64,000 nucleotides of DNA, taken from positions 62,001 to 126,000 of the forward strand of contig JALNYU010000011.1 of NCBI GenBank assembly GCA_023229645.1, given 5' to 3'. This document shows positions 45,198 to 52,411 of this stretch, one piece after another (positions within the stretch are counted from its first letter, which is position 1; the number at the start of each line of letters is the position of its first letter). Both the position numbers and the translations under genes were made by a program. This stretch comes from Nevskia sp. (lineage in GTDB: Bacteria; Pseudomonadota; Gammaproteobacteria; Nevskiales; Nevskiaceae). Under the pieces are notes generated by a model. That model was not told where the DNA came from. It was given only the letters and a program-made list of their open reading frames with translations, and did not search any database.

Positions 45198-46232
45198 TCA
45201 GGTATCCAGTAGTCTATTTACCTTGCCGCTTGAAACATGCTTGGCTTTCTCTCCAATGAATGCGTTCGTTTGCATCGCATAAGCAACAAATTTCGGATTC
45301 ATGGAGTGTCGAAAAGCATAGCTATCGTCATGAATCGCCACATTCTCAGTCCCGATCCACGCGACAGCCTTTCCAACGTCCTCTACCGTCTTACCAACAC
45401 CCGCTATCACGATATCGTCGGGCTCTGCGTAGCGCAGTGAGCCAGCAAGATCCGCCCTTACCTGCGAAAAGGCTCTGTCTGCAAAAGAGCCGTACCGGGT
45501 GTAGATTTCGCCGTAGTGAATGACAGGGATTCCATCTTCGACGTAATCAGCCTTGGTAAAGCGCTTTCCACGAATGAACTCGCCAATTTCACCAAGAGGC
45601 CTCCATTCCGCCTCTCCCTCTGGGAAGCTCAATAATTGATCACGATAGTGCTTGTATTGTTGTTTGCGTGCAGTCAGCTCGGCAGTCAGCTCGGCTGTAA
45701 GCTCGGCAAAGCCATCCAGAATTCGGACGATTTCGGCTTGGATTTCAAGCGATTTTTTGGGGTTGTCTGGGCAGGGGATGGGGAGCTTGTATTCGAGTAT
45801 CTTTGCTTTGTCGCCGCGAGGCATTTTTGCCCCTTTGGCGTGTTGCATGTTGTACTCGAAGAAACTCTCATCGCTCAGTACTTGGTGCAAGTAGCCAAAG
45901 CTCAAGGCCTCATGGGTGGGGCGGATAACAAGCACATCGCCATTTGTGCCACCAGATTGATTGGCGAGCCAAATCTTCTTTAGATAGGGGCGAATGTTTC
46001 CGATCAATACATCGCCTGGGCGGTATTCAATCAATCGACCTTCGGTAGGGACATAAGTTGAGTTTGTTTTTCCTGCTCTGTGCTGGAGGAGGTTATCAAC
46101 GCCTACATAGTTTCTTTCGTCGACCCCAGTACAGTCGATGCGCACGTCAGAGTACTTAGCGACATCCCCTAGCGCAACCCACTCCACTGCCACCCCATCC
46201 AGCAGTCTTTCCAAAAACGTCATCTCACGCAT
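45198..46232 (-). CDS. hsdS: type I restriction-modification specificity subunit, C-terminally truncated
   Basis: DNA-recognition subunit of 344 aa. TRD1 covers about residues 15-160. A central conserved coiled coil (SLEIQAEIVRILDG to HYRDQLLSF, 161-203) contains TAEL-type repeats at 176-187. TRD2 runs from 208 to the end. The product stops at SSGKVNRLLDT, where related subunits continue for about 60 residues with a second conserved helix. In the same frame, after two stop codons, SFAPEAEAHDH and TAA (45138-45171) survive directly before the next gene. The C-terminal conserved region was therefore lost by an internal deletion. The protein may be non-functional or may dimerise as half-subunits. 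The start overlaps rhuM by eight bases. Confidence 0.87.
   Translation of the reverse strand: MREMTFLERLLDGVAVEWVALGDVAKYSDVRIDCTGVDERNYVGVDNLLQHRAGKTNSTYVPTEGRLIEYRPGDVLIGNIRPYLKKIWLANQSGGTNGDVLVIRPTHEALSFGYLHQVLSDESFFEYNMQHAKGAKMPRGDKAKILEYKLPIPCPDNPKKSLEIQAEIVRILDGFAELTAELTAELTARKQQYKHYRDQLLSFPEGEAEWRPLGEIGEFIRGKRFTKADYVEDGIPVIHYGEIYTRYGSFADRAFSQVRADLAGSLRYAEPDDIVIAGVGKTVEDVGKAVAWIGTENVAIHDDSYAFRHSMNPKFVAYAMQTNAFIGEKAKHVSSGKVNRLLDT
45670..45705 (-). repeat. 12-bp tandem repeats in hsdS (TAEL repeats)
   Basis: On the plus strand GCAGTCAGCTCG occurs twice in perfect tandem (45670-45693). A third copy, GCTGTAAGCTCG, differs at two positions. They encode TAEL-type units in the coiled-coil spacer of HsdS. 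In EcoR124-type enzymes gain or loss of one such unit changes the distance between the two half-sites recognised. Confidence 0.85.
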
Positions 46233-47274
46233 CGCGCTGCCCCTTCTTGCTACTCAGAGCGGCGGCTTTCTTGCTCTCGATTTTCTTCTGCACCTGTTTC
46301 ACCGTCTCCAAAAACACCGCCTCCACGTCAGACGGCTGCTCGGCCTGCTGGGTGCGGAATTTGGCGTATTCGGCTTCGGCGTGGGCCAGGGCATCTTGGT
46401 GGCTGACCTTGCCCGCGCCTTGCAGGGTTTTGCCGCCCATGGCGGTGATCAACTGCGTCAGGTGCGCAAGCCAATCTTTCATGTGGGTGGGCTCGTGGTT
46501 CATGGCGCGGAACTCGGCTGCGTCGAAGTAGGCCGAAACCAGCGTGTTCAGGCGCTTAAGTTCGTTCGCATCCAGATAATTTTTGGCGTTGCCCACTTCC
46601 GCCTTGGTGGGCTGGGCGCCTGAGAACGACAACAAGCCCATGAAGGGCTTGCCCGCATCGGCACGCTGGGCAATCACCTCGGCCGCCGTTTGGCCGTGGG
46701 CGGCGTAGTGCAGTTTGTTTTGCACGGTCTTGAAGAACAGCACGCTGGCTTCGGCCTTGGGGTCGTAATCGACACTGGTGGCGTAGAGATCCAGCACTTG
46801 GCGGTACAGCACCTTTTCGCTGGAGCGGATGTCGCGGATGCGATCCAGCAGCTCTTTCCAGTAGGTGCCGCCGCCCAGGTTCTTCAGGCGCGCGTCGTCC
46901 ATGGTGAAGCCCTTGACAAGGTACTCGCGCAGGCGCTCGGTGGCCCAGATGCGGAACTGGGTGGCGATGGCGGATTTGACGCGATAGCCCAGCGAGATGA
47001 TGAGATCAAGGTTGTAGAAAGGCAGCGTCCGAGCCACTTGGCGGCTGCCCTCGGTGCGAACCTGTCGGAATTCCCGACAGGTTGCCTCCTGGCTCAATTC
47101 ACCCTCGGCATAGATGTTGGCGATGTGCTCCACGACGTTGGTGCGCGAGGTCTGAAACAGGTCTGCCAGCTGCTGCTGGCTCAGCCACACCGTGTCACCG
47201 TCGAGCCGTACATCAATCGCCAGTGCGTCGCCGCGTTGGTACAGGATGATTTCGCCGCCAGCTTGCTTATTCAT
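46225..47274 (-). CDS. rhuM: RhuM family protein
   Basis: A 349-aa protein of the virulence RhuM family, often found inside type I restriction loci and other islands. The N-terminal half begins GGEIILYQRGDALAIDVRLD and contains VWLSQQQLADLFQTSRTNV, a helix-turn-helix-like segment. LPFYNLDLIISLGYRVKS and ATQFRIWATERLREYLVKGF follow. The C-terminal half is charged and helical. Biochemical function is unknown. ATG 47274 overlaps the hsdM stop by eight bases; the frame open to 47340 lies inside hsdM and is not used. Confidence 0.87.
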   Translation of the reverse strand: MNKQAGGEIILYQRGDALAIDVRLDGDTVWLSQQQLADLFQTSRTNVVEHIANIYAEGELSQEATCREFRQVRTEGSRQVARTLPFYNLDLIISLGYRVKSAIATQFRIWATERLREYLVKGFTMDDARLKNLGGGTYWKELLDRIRDIRSSEKVLYRQVLDLYATSVDYDPKAEASVLFFKTVQNKLHYAAHGQTAAEVIAQRADAGKPFMGLLSFSGAQPTKAEVGNAKNYLDANELKRLNTLVSAYFDAAEFRAMNHEPTHMKDWLAHLTQLITAMGGKTLQGAGKVSHQDALAHAEAEYAKFRTQQAEQPSDVEAVFLETVKQVQKKIESKKAAALSSKKGQRDA

Positions 47275-48826
47275 CCTGCGCGCCTTCAATCTCGGCCACG
47301 ATGGCATCGATGTCCTTGCGCAACTGGTCGATCTTGGCAACGGTGGTTTTCAGCGCGGCATTGAGCTTTGCAATGTCCACCACCTCGCGGTTGTCCTTGG
47401 CTTCGACATAGCTGCTGACCGACAGGTTGTAGTCGTTGGCGGCGACCTTCTCGAACGGAATGGACTGGGCGAAGTGATCTACGTTCGCCTTGCTGTCGAA
47501 CACCGCCATGATCTGTTCGATGTGCGTGTCCAGCAGCACGTTGTTGTTGCTTGCTTTCTTGAAATAGTCCGGGCCGCTAGCGTCGATGAACTGGATGTTG
47601 GTGTCGGTCTTGTGTTTGGACAGCACCAGAATATTCACGGCGATGGTGGTGCCGTAAAACAGGTTGGGCGCCAGCGAGATCACCGTTTCCACGTAGTTGT
47701 TGTCCACCAGGTATTGGCGGATCTTCTGCTCGGCCCCGCCTCGGTAGAAAATGCCGGGGAAGCAGACGATGGCGGCGCGCCCTTTGCTGGAGAGGTAGCT
47801 CAGCGTGTGCAGCACAAAGGCAAAGTCGGCCTTCGATTTGGGCGCGAGCACGCCGGCCGGGGCAAAGCGGTCGTCGTTGATCAGGGTGGGGTCGTCTGAA
47901 CCCTTCCACTTCACCGAGTACGGCGGGTTGGAGACGATGGCATCAAACGGCTTCTCGTCGCCAAAGTGGGGCTCGATGAGGGTGTCGCCCAGCTGGATGT
48001 TGAATTTGTCGTAGTTGACGTTGTGCAGGAACATGTTCATCCGCGCCAGGTTGTAGGTGGTGTGGTTGAGTTCCTGACCGAAAAAGCCGTCTTCAATGAT
48101 GTGTTCATCGAAGTGCTTCTTAGCTTGCAGCAGCAGCGAGCCGGAGCCGCAGGCCGGGTCGTAAATCTTGTTGATGCTGGTCTGCTTGTGCATGGCGAGC
48201 TGGGCGATCAGCTTGGAGACCTGCTGCGGCGTGAAGAATTCACCGCCGGACTTGCCGGCATTGGCGGCATAGTTGGATATGAGGAATTCGTAGGCGTCAC
48301 CAAACAGGTCGATGTGGCTGTCGTCAAAGTGGCCAAAGTCCAGTTCAGCCACGCCTTTGAGCACGGCGGACAGGCGGGTGTTCTTGTCTTTGACGGTGTT
48401 GCCCAGGCGGTTGCTGGTGGTGTCGAAGTCGGCAAACAGGCCACGGATGTCAGGCTCCGACGGATAGCCCAGGGCAGAGGTTTCAATGGCCGAGAAGATG
48501 GCGGCCAGATCGGTGTTCAGGCTTTCGTTGGTGTTGGCGCTGGCAGCCACCTTGGCAAACAGTTGGCTGGGGTAGATGAAATAACCCTTGGTCTTAACAG
48601 CGTCGTCTTTGATCTCAGCGGTGATGACGCTATCGGCCAGGTTGGCATAGACCACGCTATCGTCGCCGCCTTCGACATAGCTGGCAAAGTTCTCGCTGAT
48701 AAAGCGGTAAAACAGGGCGCCAAGTACATATTGCTTGAAGTCCCAGCCATCGACGGCACCACGGACATCGTTGGCGATTTGCCAAATTCGGCGTTGCAGT
48801 TCGGCGCGTTGTTGGCTGCTGGTCAT
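47267..48826 (-). CDS. hsdM: type I restriction-modification DNA methyltransferase subunit
   Basis: N6-adenine methyltransferase subunit of 519 aa, of the EcoR124 (type IC) kind. The N-terminal helical domain starts RRIWQIANDVRGAVDGWDFK. The SAM-binding motif I is DPACGSGS (223-230) and the catalytic motif IV is NPPY (300-303). A C-terminal helical tail (about 470-519) contacts HsdS. The start overlaps the upstream HTH gene by four bases. No HsdR gene exists anywhere in the window. Confidence 0.95.
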   Translation of the reverse strand: MTSSQQRAELQRRIWQIANDVRGAVDGWDFKQYVLGALFYRFISENFASYVEGGDDSVVYANLADSVITAEIKDDAVKTKGYFIYPSQLFAKVAASANTNESLNTDLAAIFSAIETSALGYPSEPDIRGLFADFDTTSNRLGNTVKDKNTRLSAVLKGVAELDFGHFDDSHIDLFGDAYEFLISNYAANAGKSGGEFFTPQQVSKLIAQLAMHKQTSINKIYDPACGSGSLLLQAKKHFDEHIIEDGFFGQELNHTTYNLARMNMFLHNVNYDKFNIQLGDTLIEPHFGDEKPFDAIVSNPPYSVKWKGSDDPTLINDDRFAPAGVLAPKSKADFAFVLHTLSYLSSKGRAAIVCFPGIFYRGGAEQKIRQYLVDNNYVETVISLAPNLFYGTTIAVNILVLSKHKTDTNIQFIDASGPDYFKKASNNNVLLDTHIEQIMAVFDSKANVDHFAQSIPFEKVAANDYNLSVSSYVEAKDNREVVDIAKLNAALKTTVAKIDQLRKDIDAIVAEIEGAQDE

Positions 48827-49035
48827 GGCTGGTTTCCTGTTGAATCGTTCATTTTTTCTTCATCGGCGCCGCCTGCGCGCACCCATTCATCGACCTCGGA
48901 GAGTTGAAACTTCCAGAGCCGCCCGACTCGATGTGCTGGCAGGCCCTTGCGCTCGCGCCAGCGATAAACGGTGTCCTTGGCCACGCCTAGGTGCTGGGCG
49001 ACATCCTCGGCGGTGACCCACGGCTCGGTGTTCAT
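48823..49035 (-). CDS. excisionase-family helix-turn-helix protein
   Basis: A 70-aa DNA-binding protein with a single MerR/excisionase-type winged HTH (WVTAEDVAQHLGVAKDTVYR followed by WKFQLSEVDEWVR). It is the first gene of the defence operon and overlaps hsdM by four bases. It is therefore likely to control operon expression, as controller proteins do, rather than to act as a phage excisionase. No integrase is nearby. Confidence 0.85.
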   Translation of the reverse strand: MNTEPWVTAEDVAQHLGVAKDTVYRWRERKGLPAHRVGRLWKFQLSEVDEWVRAGGADEEKMNDSTGNQP

Positions 49036-49655
49036 GGCATTAACGCTCGGGTTTTATGTATTAAAGTCGGTGTAGATCGTTGAAAGTCTACCAAAATGGC
49101 ACTATGGCGACGATCGTCACGCCGTCGGTGCTCTCCAGATTTTGGAGGGCATAACGTTGCGGCCAGGGGTGCACGGTCTCTGGAGGCGGTTGCGCTCCAT
49201 GTCACGGTGGCCGATTTCAGGGGTTTGAGCGGCGAATCGCCTGAAACCCGCACCAGCATTGAATATGCTGCCCTGGCCGATTTTCGTGCGTCCGGAGTGC
49301 AAACCTGTAAACCCGGTACGCCCCTAAGTTCGCAAGCGATGGTTGGCAGGTTGTAGAGCGGACGCGGTTCTTGCATCCGCATCGCCCGTGTCCGCACATC
49401 CTAAGGGCGGTACTGCTTACCGGCTGGTGTGTCATGGCGATAGGCGCAGGCCAGCAGGCTGCCATCAGCTGCCAGGTAATCTCATTTGCCGGTGCGCGGG
49501 CCGAAATCGCCATCGGCTTCGGTTATGCGCCTCTCAGGCGCGCAGGTAATTCGCGGCATCTGGACCAGGCTTTCAACGCCATCGATGCACAAAAGGAAGC
49601 CGGACACGCGGTCATCAAGAGCCAAAACCCTGCGTGGCGTGGGATTTCGGGCAAG
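49036..49655. other. non-coding spacer between defence operon and ssrA
   Basis: About 620 bases. Frames on both strands exist but overlap each other or the tmRNA antisense and look like noise. I find no integrase, transposase or copy of the ssrA 3' end. The part next to the HTH gene should hold the operon promoter; TTTAAT and TAATAC hexamers occur there on the minus strand. The rest is probably island debris. Confidence 0.45.
49072..49118. promoter_or_regulatory. inverted repeats upstream of the defence operon
   Basis: GTAGA and TCTAC (49072-49076 and 49087-49091) form an inverted repeat 37 bases before the HTH start. GACGATCGTC (49109-49118) is a 10-bp palindrome further upstream. Either could be an operator for the HTH protein. 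This is position-based inference. Confidence 0.3.
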
Positions 49656-49683
49656 AAAAAGGGCCCGGAAATGATCCGAGCCC
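49656..49683 (-). terminator. intrinsic terminator of ssrA
   Basis: On the minus strand GGGCTCGGA and TCCGGGCCC pair (one G-T) across ATCATT-like loop bases and are followed by TTTTTC, starting eight bases after the tmRNA CCA end. Confidence 0.88.
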
Positions 49684-49690
49684 TTCAATT

Positions 49691-50047
49691 TGGTGGAGGT
49701 GGCGGGAATCGAACCCGCGTCCAACAACTTTCCGTCGTTCGCTCTACATGCGTAGCCAGTCTTTATTTTTCATCGAAAGCTCCCGGACGGGCACGGATCG
49801 CTTTCGCTTATTCACTTTAGGGTTTTAGCGTATTGGCCAGTGACCTGCCTTTATCGCGAGTTGATGAGAGTCGACGGCTGAGTCAGGGGCATCAACACCA
49901 CCTGGTCAACCGCTCACCGGATTTAGGCGGCGAGGGCGTAGTTAGCGTCGTTCGCAACTAGCTTGTTTGCAGAAGTGTTTTACGAGGGCCTCTGCACCTC
50001 GGCATGCACGTCGGATTTCCGGTCACTGTCGAAACCAGGTCACCCCC
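49691..50047 (-). ncRNA. ssrA: transfer-messenger RNA
   Basis: One-piece tmRNA of 357 nt for trans-translation rescue of stalled ribosomes. The 5' end GGGGGTG pairs with CACCTCC before the encoded ACCA end. The tRNA-like part has GACCTGGTTTCGAC at the 5' side and GGTTCGATTCCCGCC at the 3' side. The tag reading frame (49955 down to 49923) reads GCG-AAC-GAC-GCT-AAC-TAC-GCC-CTC-GCC-GCC-TAA, giving ANDANYALAA, one change from the E. coli tag. Its partner smpB lies 220 bases upstream. The 3' end points at the defence island, a classical integration site. Confidence 0.96.
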
Positions 50048-50267
50048 GTTACTCGTAGAGTGTAACACCGCGCGGGACTGCTCGTTTACCGCGCGCTGCT
50101 ACAAACGTGCGTTGATGATGTGGGTGGCGTTATGGGTTGCAAGGGCGCAGCCCGGCCTTTTTTGTACTGCCTGTGGCGACGCGAGCGCGGCGGCCGCGAC
50201 GTTGTTTGTCGCAGCCGGGCGGTGAGTCGGCGCCGGGATTGGCGAGGATGATCTAGGCTCTGAAGGC

Positions 50268-50756
50268 CTAAGCCCCGTGGCGCATGGTCCGGCCTTTTTC
50301 GCGCTGCCAATCCCTATCCTTCTCGGTCGCGCGTTTATCGTGTTGCTTTTTGCCTTTGGCGAGGCCGATGTTGAGTTTGGCGCGGCCGCGGGTCCAGTGC
50401 ATTTCCAGCGGCACGATGGTGTAACCGGCGCGTTCGACTTTGCCGATCAAAACATTGAGCTGGCGTCGTTGCAGCAGCAATTTGCGCGTGCGGATAGCGT
50501 CTGGCCGGACGTGCGTCGAGGCTTCTTTCATCGGGATGAAATGGGCGCCGAGCAGGAAGGCTTCGCCGTTTTTGATGATGACGTAGGCTTCGCTGATCTG
50601 GGCGCGGCCATCGCGCAGGCTTTTAACTTCCCAGCCTTCGAGCGACATGCCGGCTTCGTAGGTGTCTTCGATGAAATAGTCGAAGCGAGCCCTGCGGTTT
50701 TGCGCGATTTGGCGTGGGGCGTCGTCTTTTTTGTCTTTGGACTTCTGCTGATTCAT
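50268..50756 (-). CDS. smpB: SsrA-binding protein SmpB
   Basis: RNA-binding protein of 162 aa that escorts tmRNA into the ribosomal A site. The OB-fold core shows ARFDYFIEDTYEAGMSLEGW, SLRDGRAQISEAYV and ERAGYTIVPLEMHW. The basic C-terminal tail KGKKQHDKRATEKDRDWQRE, which enters the mRNA channel, is complete. It is immediately upstream of ssrA on the same strand. Confidence 0.96.
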   Translation of the reverse strand: MNQQKSKDKKDDAPRQIAQNRRARFDYFIEDTYEAGMSLEGWEVKSLRDGRAQISEAYVIIKNGEAFLLGAHFIPMKEASTHVRPDAIRTRKLLLQRRQLNVLIGKVERAGYTIVPLEMHWTRGRAKLNIGLAKGKKQHDKRATEKDRDWQREKGRTMRHGA

Positions 50757-50938
50757 CCGGCGATTATACGGAGCAAACCGGGACGCTTGTTGTTTGGTGA
50801 TTTCGGCGAGCTGCAGCCCGGCCGGCCCGCGGCCGGAGCGCGTCAGTTACCATGCCGGCTACCCGCGGCATGGCACTAGCGCCGACACCTGCTGCGGCGA
50901 TCAAACAGCGTACTGACAACGGTGGTGAGGCTCCGCGG

Positions 50939-51235
50939 ATGATAGAAGTTGAAGTGGTTTATGCCGCCCCAGCGCAGCAGATTTGCGCCGCTGTTTCGGT
51001 GCCGCCGGGTACCACATTGCGGGTAGCAATCCAGGCGTCGGGCGTACTGCCGCGCGGCGCTGATCTTGAGGCAATGGGTGTTGGTGTTTTTGGCCGCCTG
51101 CGCGGGCTCGACGAAAGCGTGAGTGCTGGTGATCGCGTCGAACTATATCGGCCGCTGCTGGCCGATCCGAAACAGGCGCGGCGGCAACGCGTTCGCGCAA
51201 AAAAGAGGCAGGCCGCCGTCGAGTCTAGTCGCTAG
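50939..51235 (+). CDS. rnfH: RnfH family ubiquitin-like protein
   Basis: Small beta-grasp protein of 98 aa with unknown biochemical role. The N-terminus MIEVEVVYAAPAQQ and the segments GVLPRGADLE, VGVFGRLRGLDESV and DRVELYRPLLADPKQARRQR are diagnostic. ATG 50939 starts the domain; the open frame to 50852 is not conserved-looking. In many relatives ratA sits between smpB and rnfH, but here it is missing. Confidence 0.87.
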   Translation: MIEVEVVYAAPAQQICAAVSVPPGTTLRVAIQASGVLPRGADLEAMGVGVFGRLRGLDESVSAGDRVELYRPLLADPKQARRQRVRAKKRQAAVESSR

Positions 51236-51464
51236 GCTGTTTTGGCCACAGCTTGATTATCAAGCGGGTGCGAAAACGGTAGCTAGCCATCAGAATTGGC
51301 TGGCATGGAGCGCAGGTCAAGCAGCGTTTAATACCCAATCTATGCCGAAGTTAATTGATTTTGTTGCTAATTCAGATTCTGGCGTTGATCTAAACGATTG
51401 ATGCTGAACCAGGCAATGCCGTTACGTTTGAGATCAAGAAGCTGAAGCAATAACCGGAATCTAT
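51236..51464 (+). other. spacer with possible gene relics
   Basis: The spacer contains two short protein-like runs in different plus-strand frames: NTQSMPKLIDFVANSDSGVD before a stop near 51401, and DAEPGNAVTFEIKKLKQ before a TAA near 51450. They could be the decayed C-terminus of a lost gene. Base composition is more AT-rich than the neighbours. No function is assigned. Confidence 0.3.
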
Positions 51465-51902
51465 CTACTTTGGCGGTTCCACTTTGACGCCGCTTTCCTG
51501 CGCCTTTTCGGATTCTTCGCGCTGATTTTGTAGCGCGCTGTTCTGCTGCGCTTTAACGATGCGATCGATCTCCGGACCGTCTAACGGCTTGCTCTTGCCG
51601 CTGATTGCCAAGCCTTCGATGCGCGCTAGTTTTTCTTCTTCGAAATACAGCGTAACCGTGCGGCTGGTTACGTTGCCGCGCGGGTCTTTGTAGTACCCGA
51701 GGTATTCCCAGCGATCAGTCCGAAACGGCGAGGTTGCCAACGGCGTACCGAGCAGGAATTTCACCTGGTCCCGGGTTTGGCCCGTGCGCAGAAGTTCGAG
51801 CTGTTTCTGCTCGATGATGTTGCCCTGACGGGTTGGTAGGCGGTAGACAAGCGAGCAGCCTGCTACAGAAAGAGCCAGCAGGGCGTAGAGTGCGAAGCGC
51901 AT
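51465..51902 (-). CDS. bamE: outer membrane protein assembly factor BamE
   Basis: Lipoprotein subunit of the BAM complex that inserts beta-barrels into the outer membrane. It has 145 aa from ATG 51902. The signal peptide ends at the lipobox VAGC. Conserved blocks are YRLPTRQGNIIEQKQLELLR, GQTRDQVKFLLGTPL and DRWEYLGYYKDP. The C-terminal tail is longer than usual and rich in Gln/Glu/Ser/Lys. The longer frame to 52058 overlaps fur and is rejected. It diverges from fur across a 51-base gap. Confidence 0.93.
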   Translation of the reverse strand: MRFALYALLALSVAGCSLVYRLPTRQGNIIEQKQLELLRTGQTRDQVKFLLGTPLATSPFRTDRWEYLGYYKDPRGNVTSRTVTLYFEEEKLARIEGLAISGKSKPLDGPEIDRIVKAQQNSALQNQREESEKAQESGVKVEPPK

Positions 51903-51907
51903 AGAAG

Positions 51908-51935
51908 TTGTCGCAGAAATTCGAGATGCGATAAT
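51908..51935 (+). promoter_or_regulatory. candidate fur promoter
   Basis: TTGTCG (51908-51913), a 16-base spacer and GATAAT (51930-51935) lie 18 bases before the fur ATG, in the short gap to bamE. Confidence 0.5.
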
Positions 51936-51953
51936 ACCCGAACATTCCTGCGG

Positions 51954-52406
51954 ATGAATGCCAACGTGGAATCGCAAGACCTGAAGAACGCCGGCCTGAA
52001 AGTCACGTTGCCCCGACTCAAGATCCTGGAGATGCTGGAACATAGCCCGACTCGACACCTTGCCGCTGAAGAAATCTACCGCCGCTTGATGGATGGCGGC
52101 GATGACATCGGATTAGCAACTGTCTATCGCGTGCTTACGCAGTTCGAGGCCGCTGGCCTCGTCACCCGCCATCATTTCGAAGGCGGCCACGCCGTATTTG
52201 AATTGGAACGCGGCCACCACCACGACCACATTGTTTGCGTCAAATGCGGCCGAGTCGATGAGTTTGAAGACGAAACCATCGAACGCCGGCAGCACGAAAA
52301 AGCGCAGGCCTTGGGTTATCGCCTCGTCGAGCACAATCTCATCATGTACGGCGAATGCCAACGAGAGAACTGCCCGAACCTAAAGAACGCGCTACGCAAG
52401 AGCTGA
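51954..52406 (+). CDS. fur: ferric uptake regulator Fur
   Basis: Iron-responsive repressor of 150 aa. The N-terminal winged helix includes LKVTLPRLKILEMLE and GLATVYRVLTQFEAAG. The dimerisation domain carries the metal-binding HHHDH (88-92), CVKC (95-98) and a second Cys pair CQRENC (135-140). The gene is divergent from bamE, the usual gammaproteobacterial arrangement. Targets cannot be seen here, and no obvious Fur box stands out in the window. Confidence 0.96.
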   Translation: MNANVESQDLKNAGLKVTLPRLKILEMLEHSPTRHLAAEEIYRRLMDGGDDIGLATVYRVLTQFEAAGLVTRHHFEGGHAVFELERGHHHDHIVCVKCGRVDEFEDETIERRQHEKAQALGYRLVEHNLIMYGECQRENCPNLKNALRKS

Positions 52407-52411
52407 TCGCC

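Noticed and set aside
47966..48907. 313-codon frame antisense to hsdM
   Set aside because: Shadow of hsdM; hsdM itself has all expected motifs.
48823..49035. True phage excisionase
   Set aside because: No integrase, phage genes or attachment duplication nearby; the overlap with hsdM fits a regulator better.
49371..49820. 149-codon plus-strand frame running into ssrA
   Set aside because: Reads through the terminator and the antisense of tmRNA, so it cannot be a conserved protein gene.
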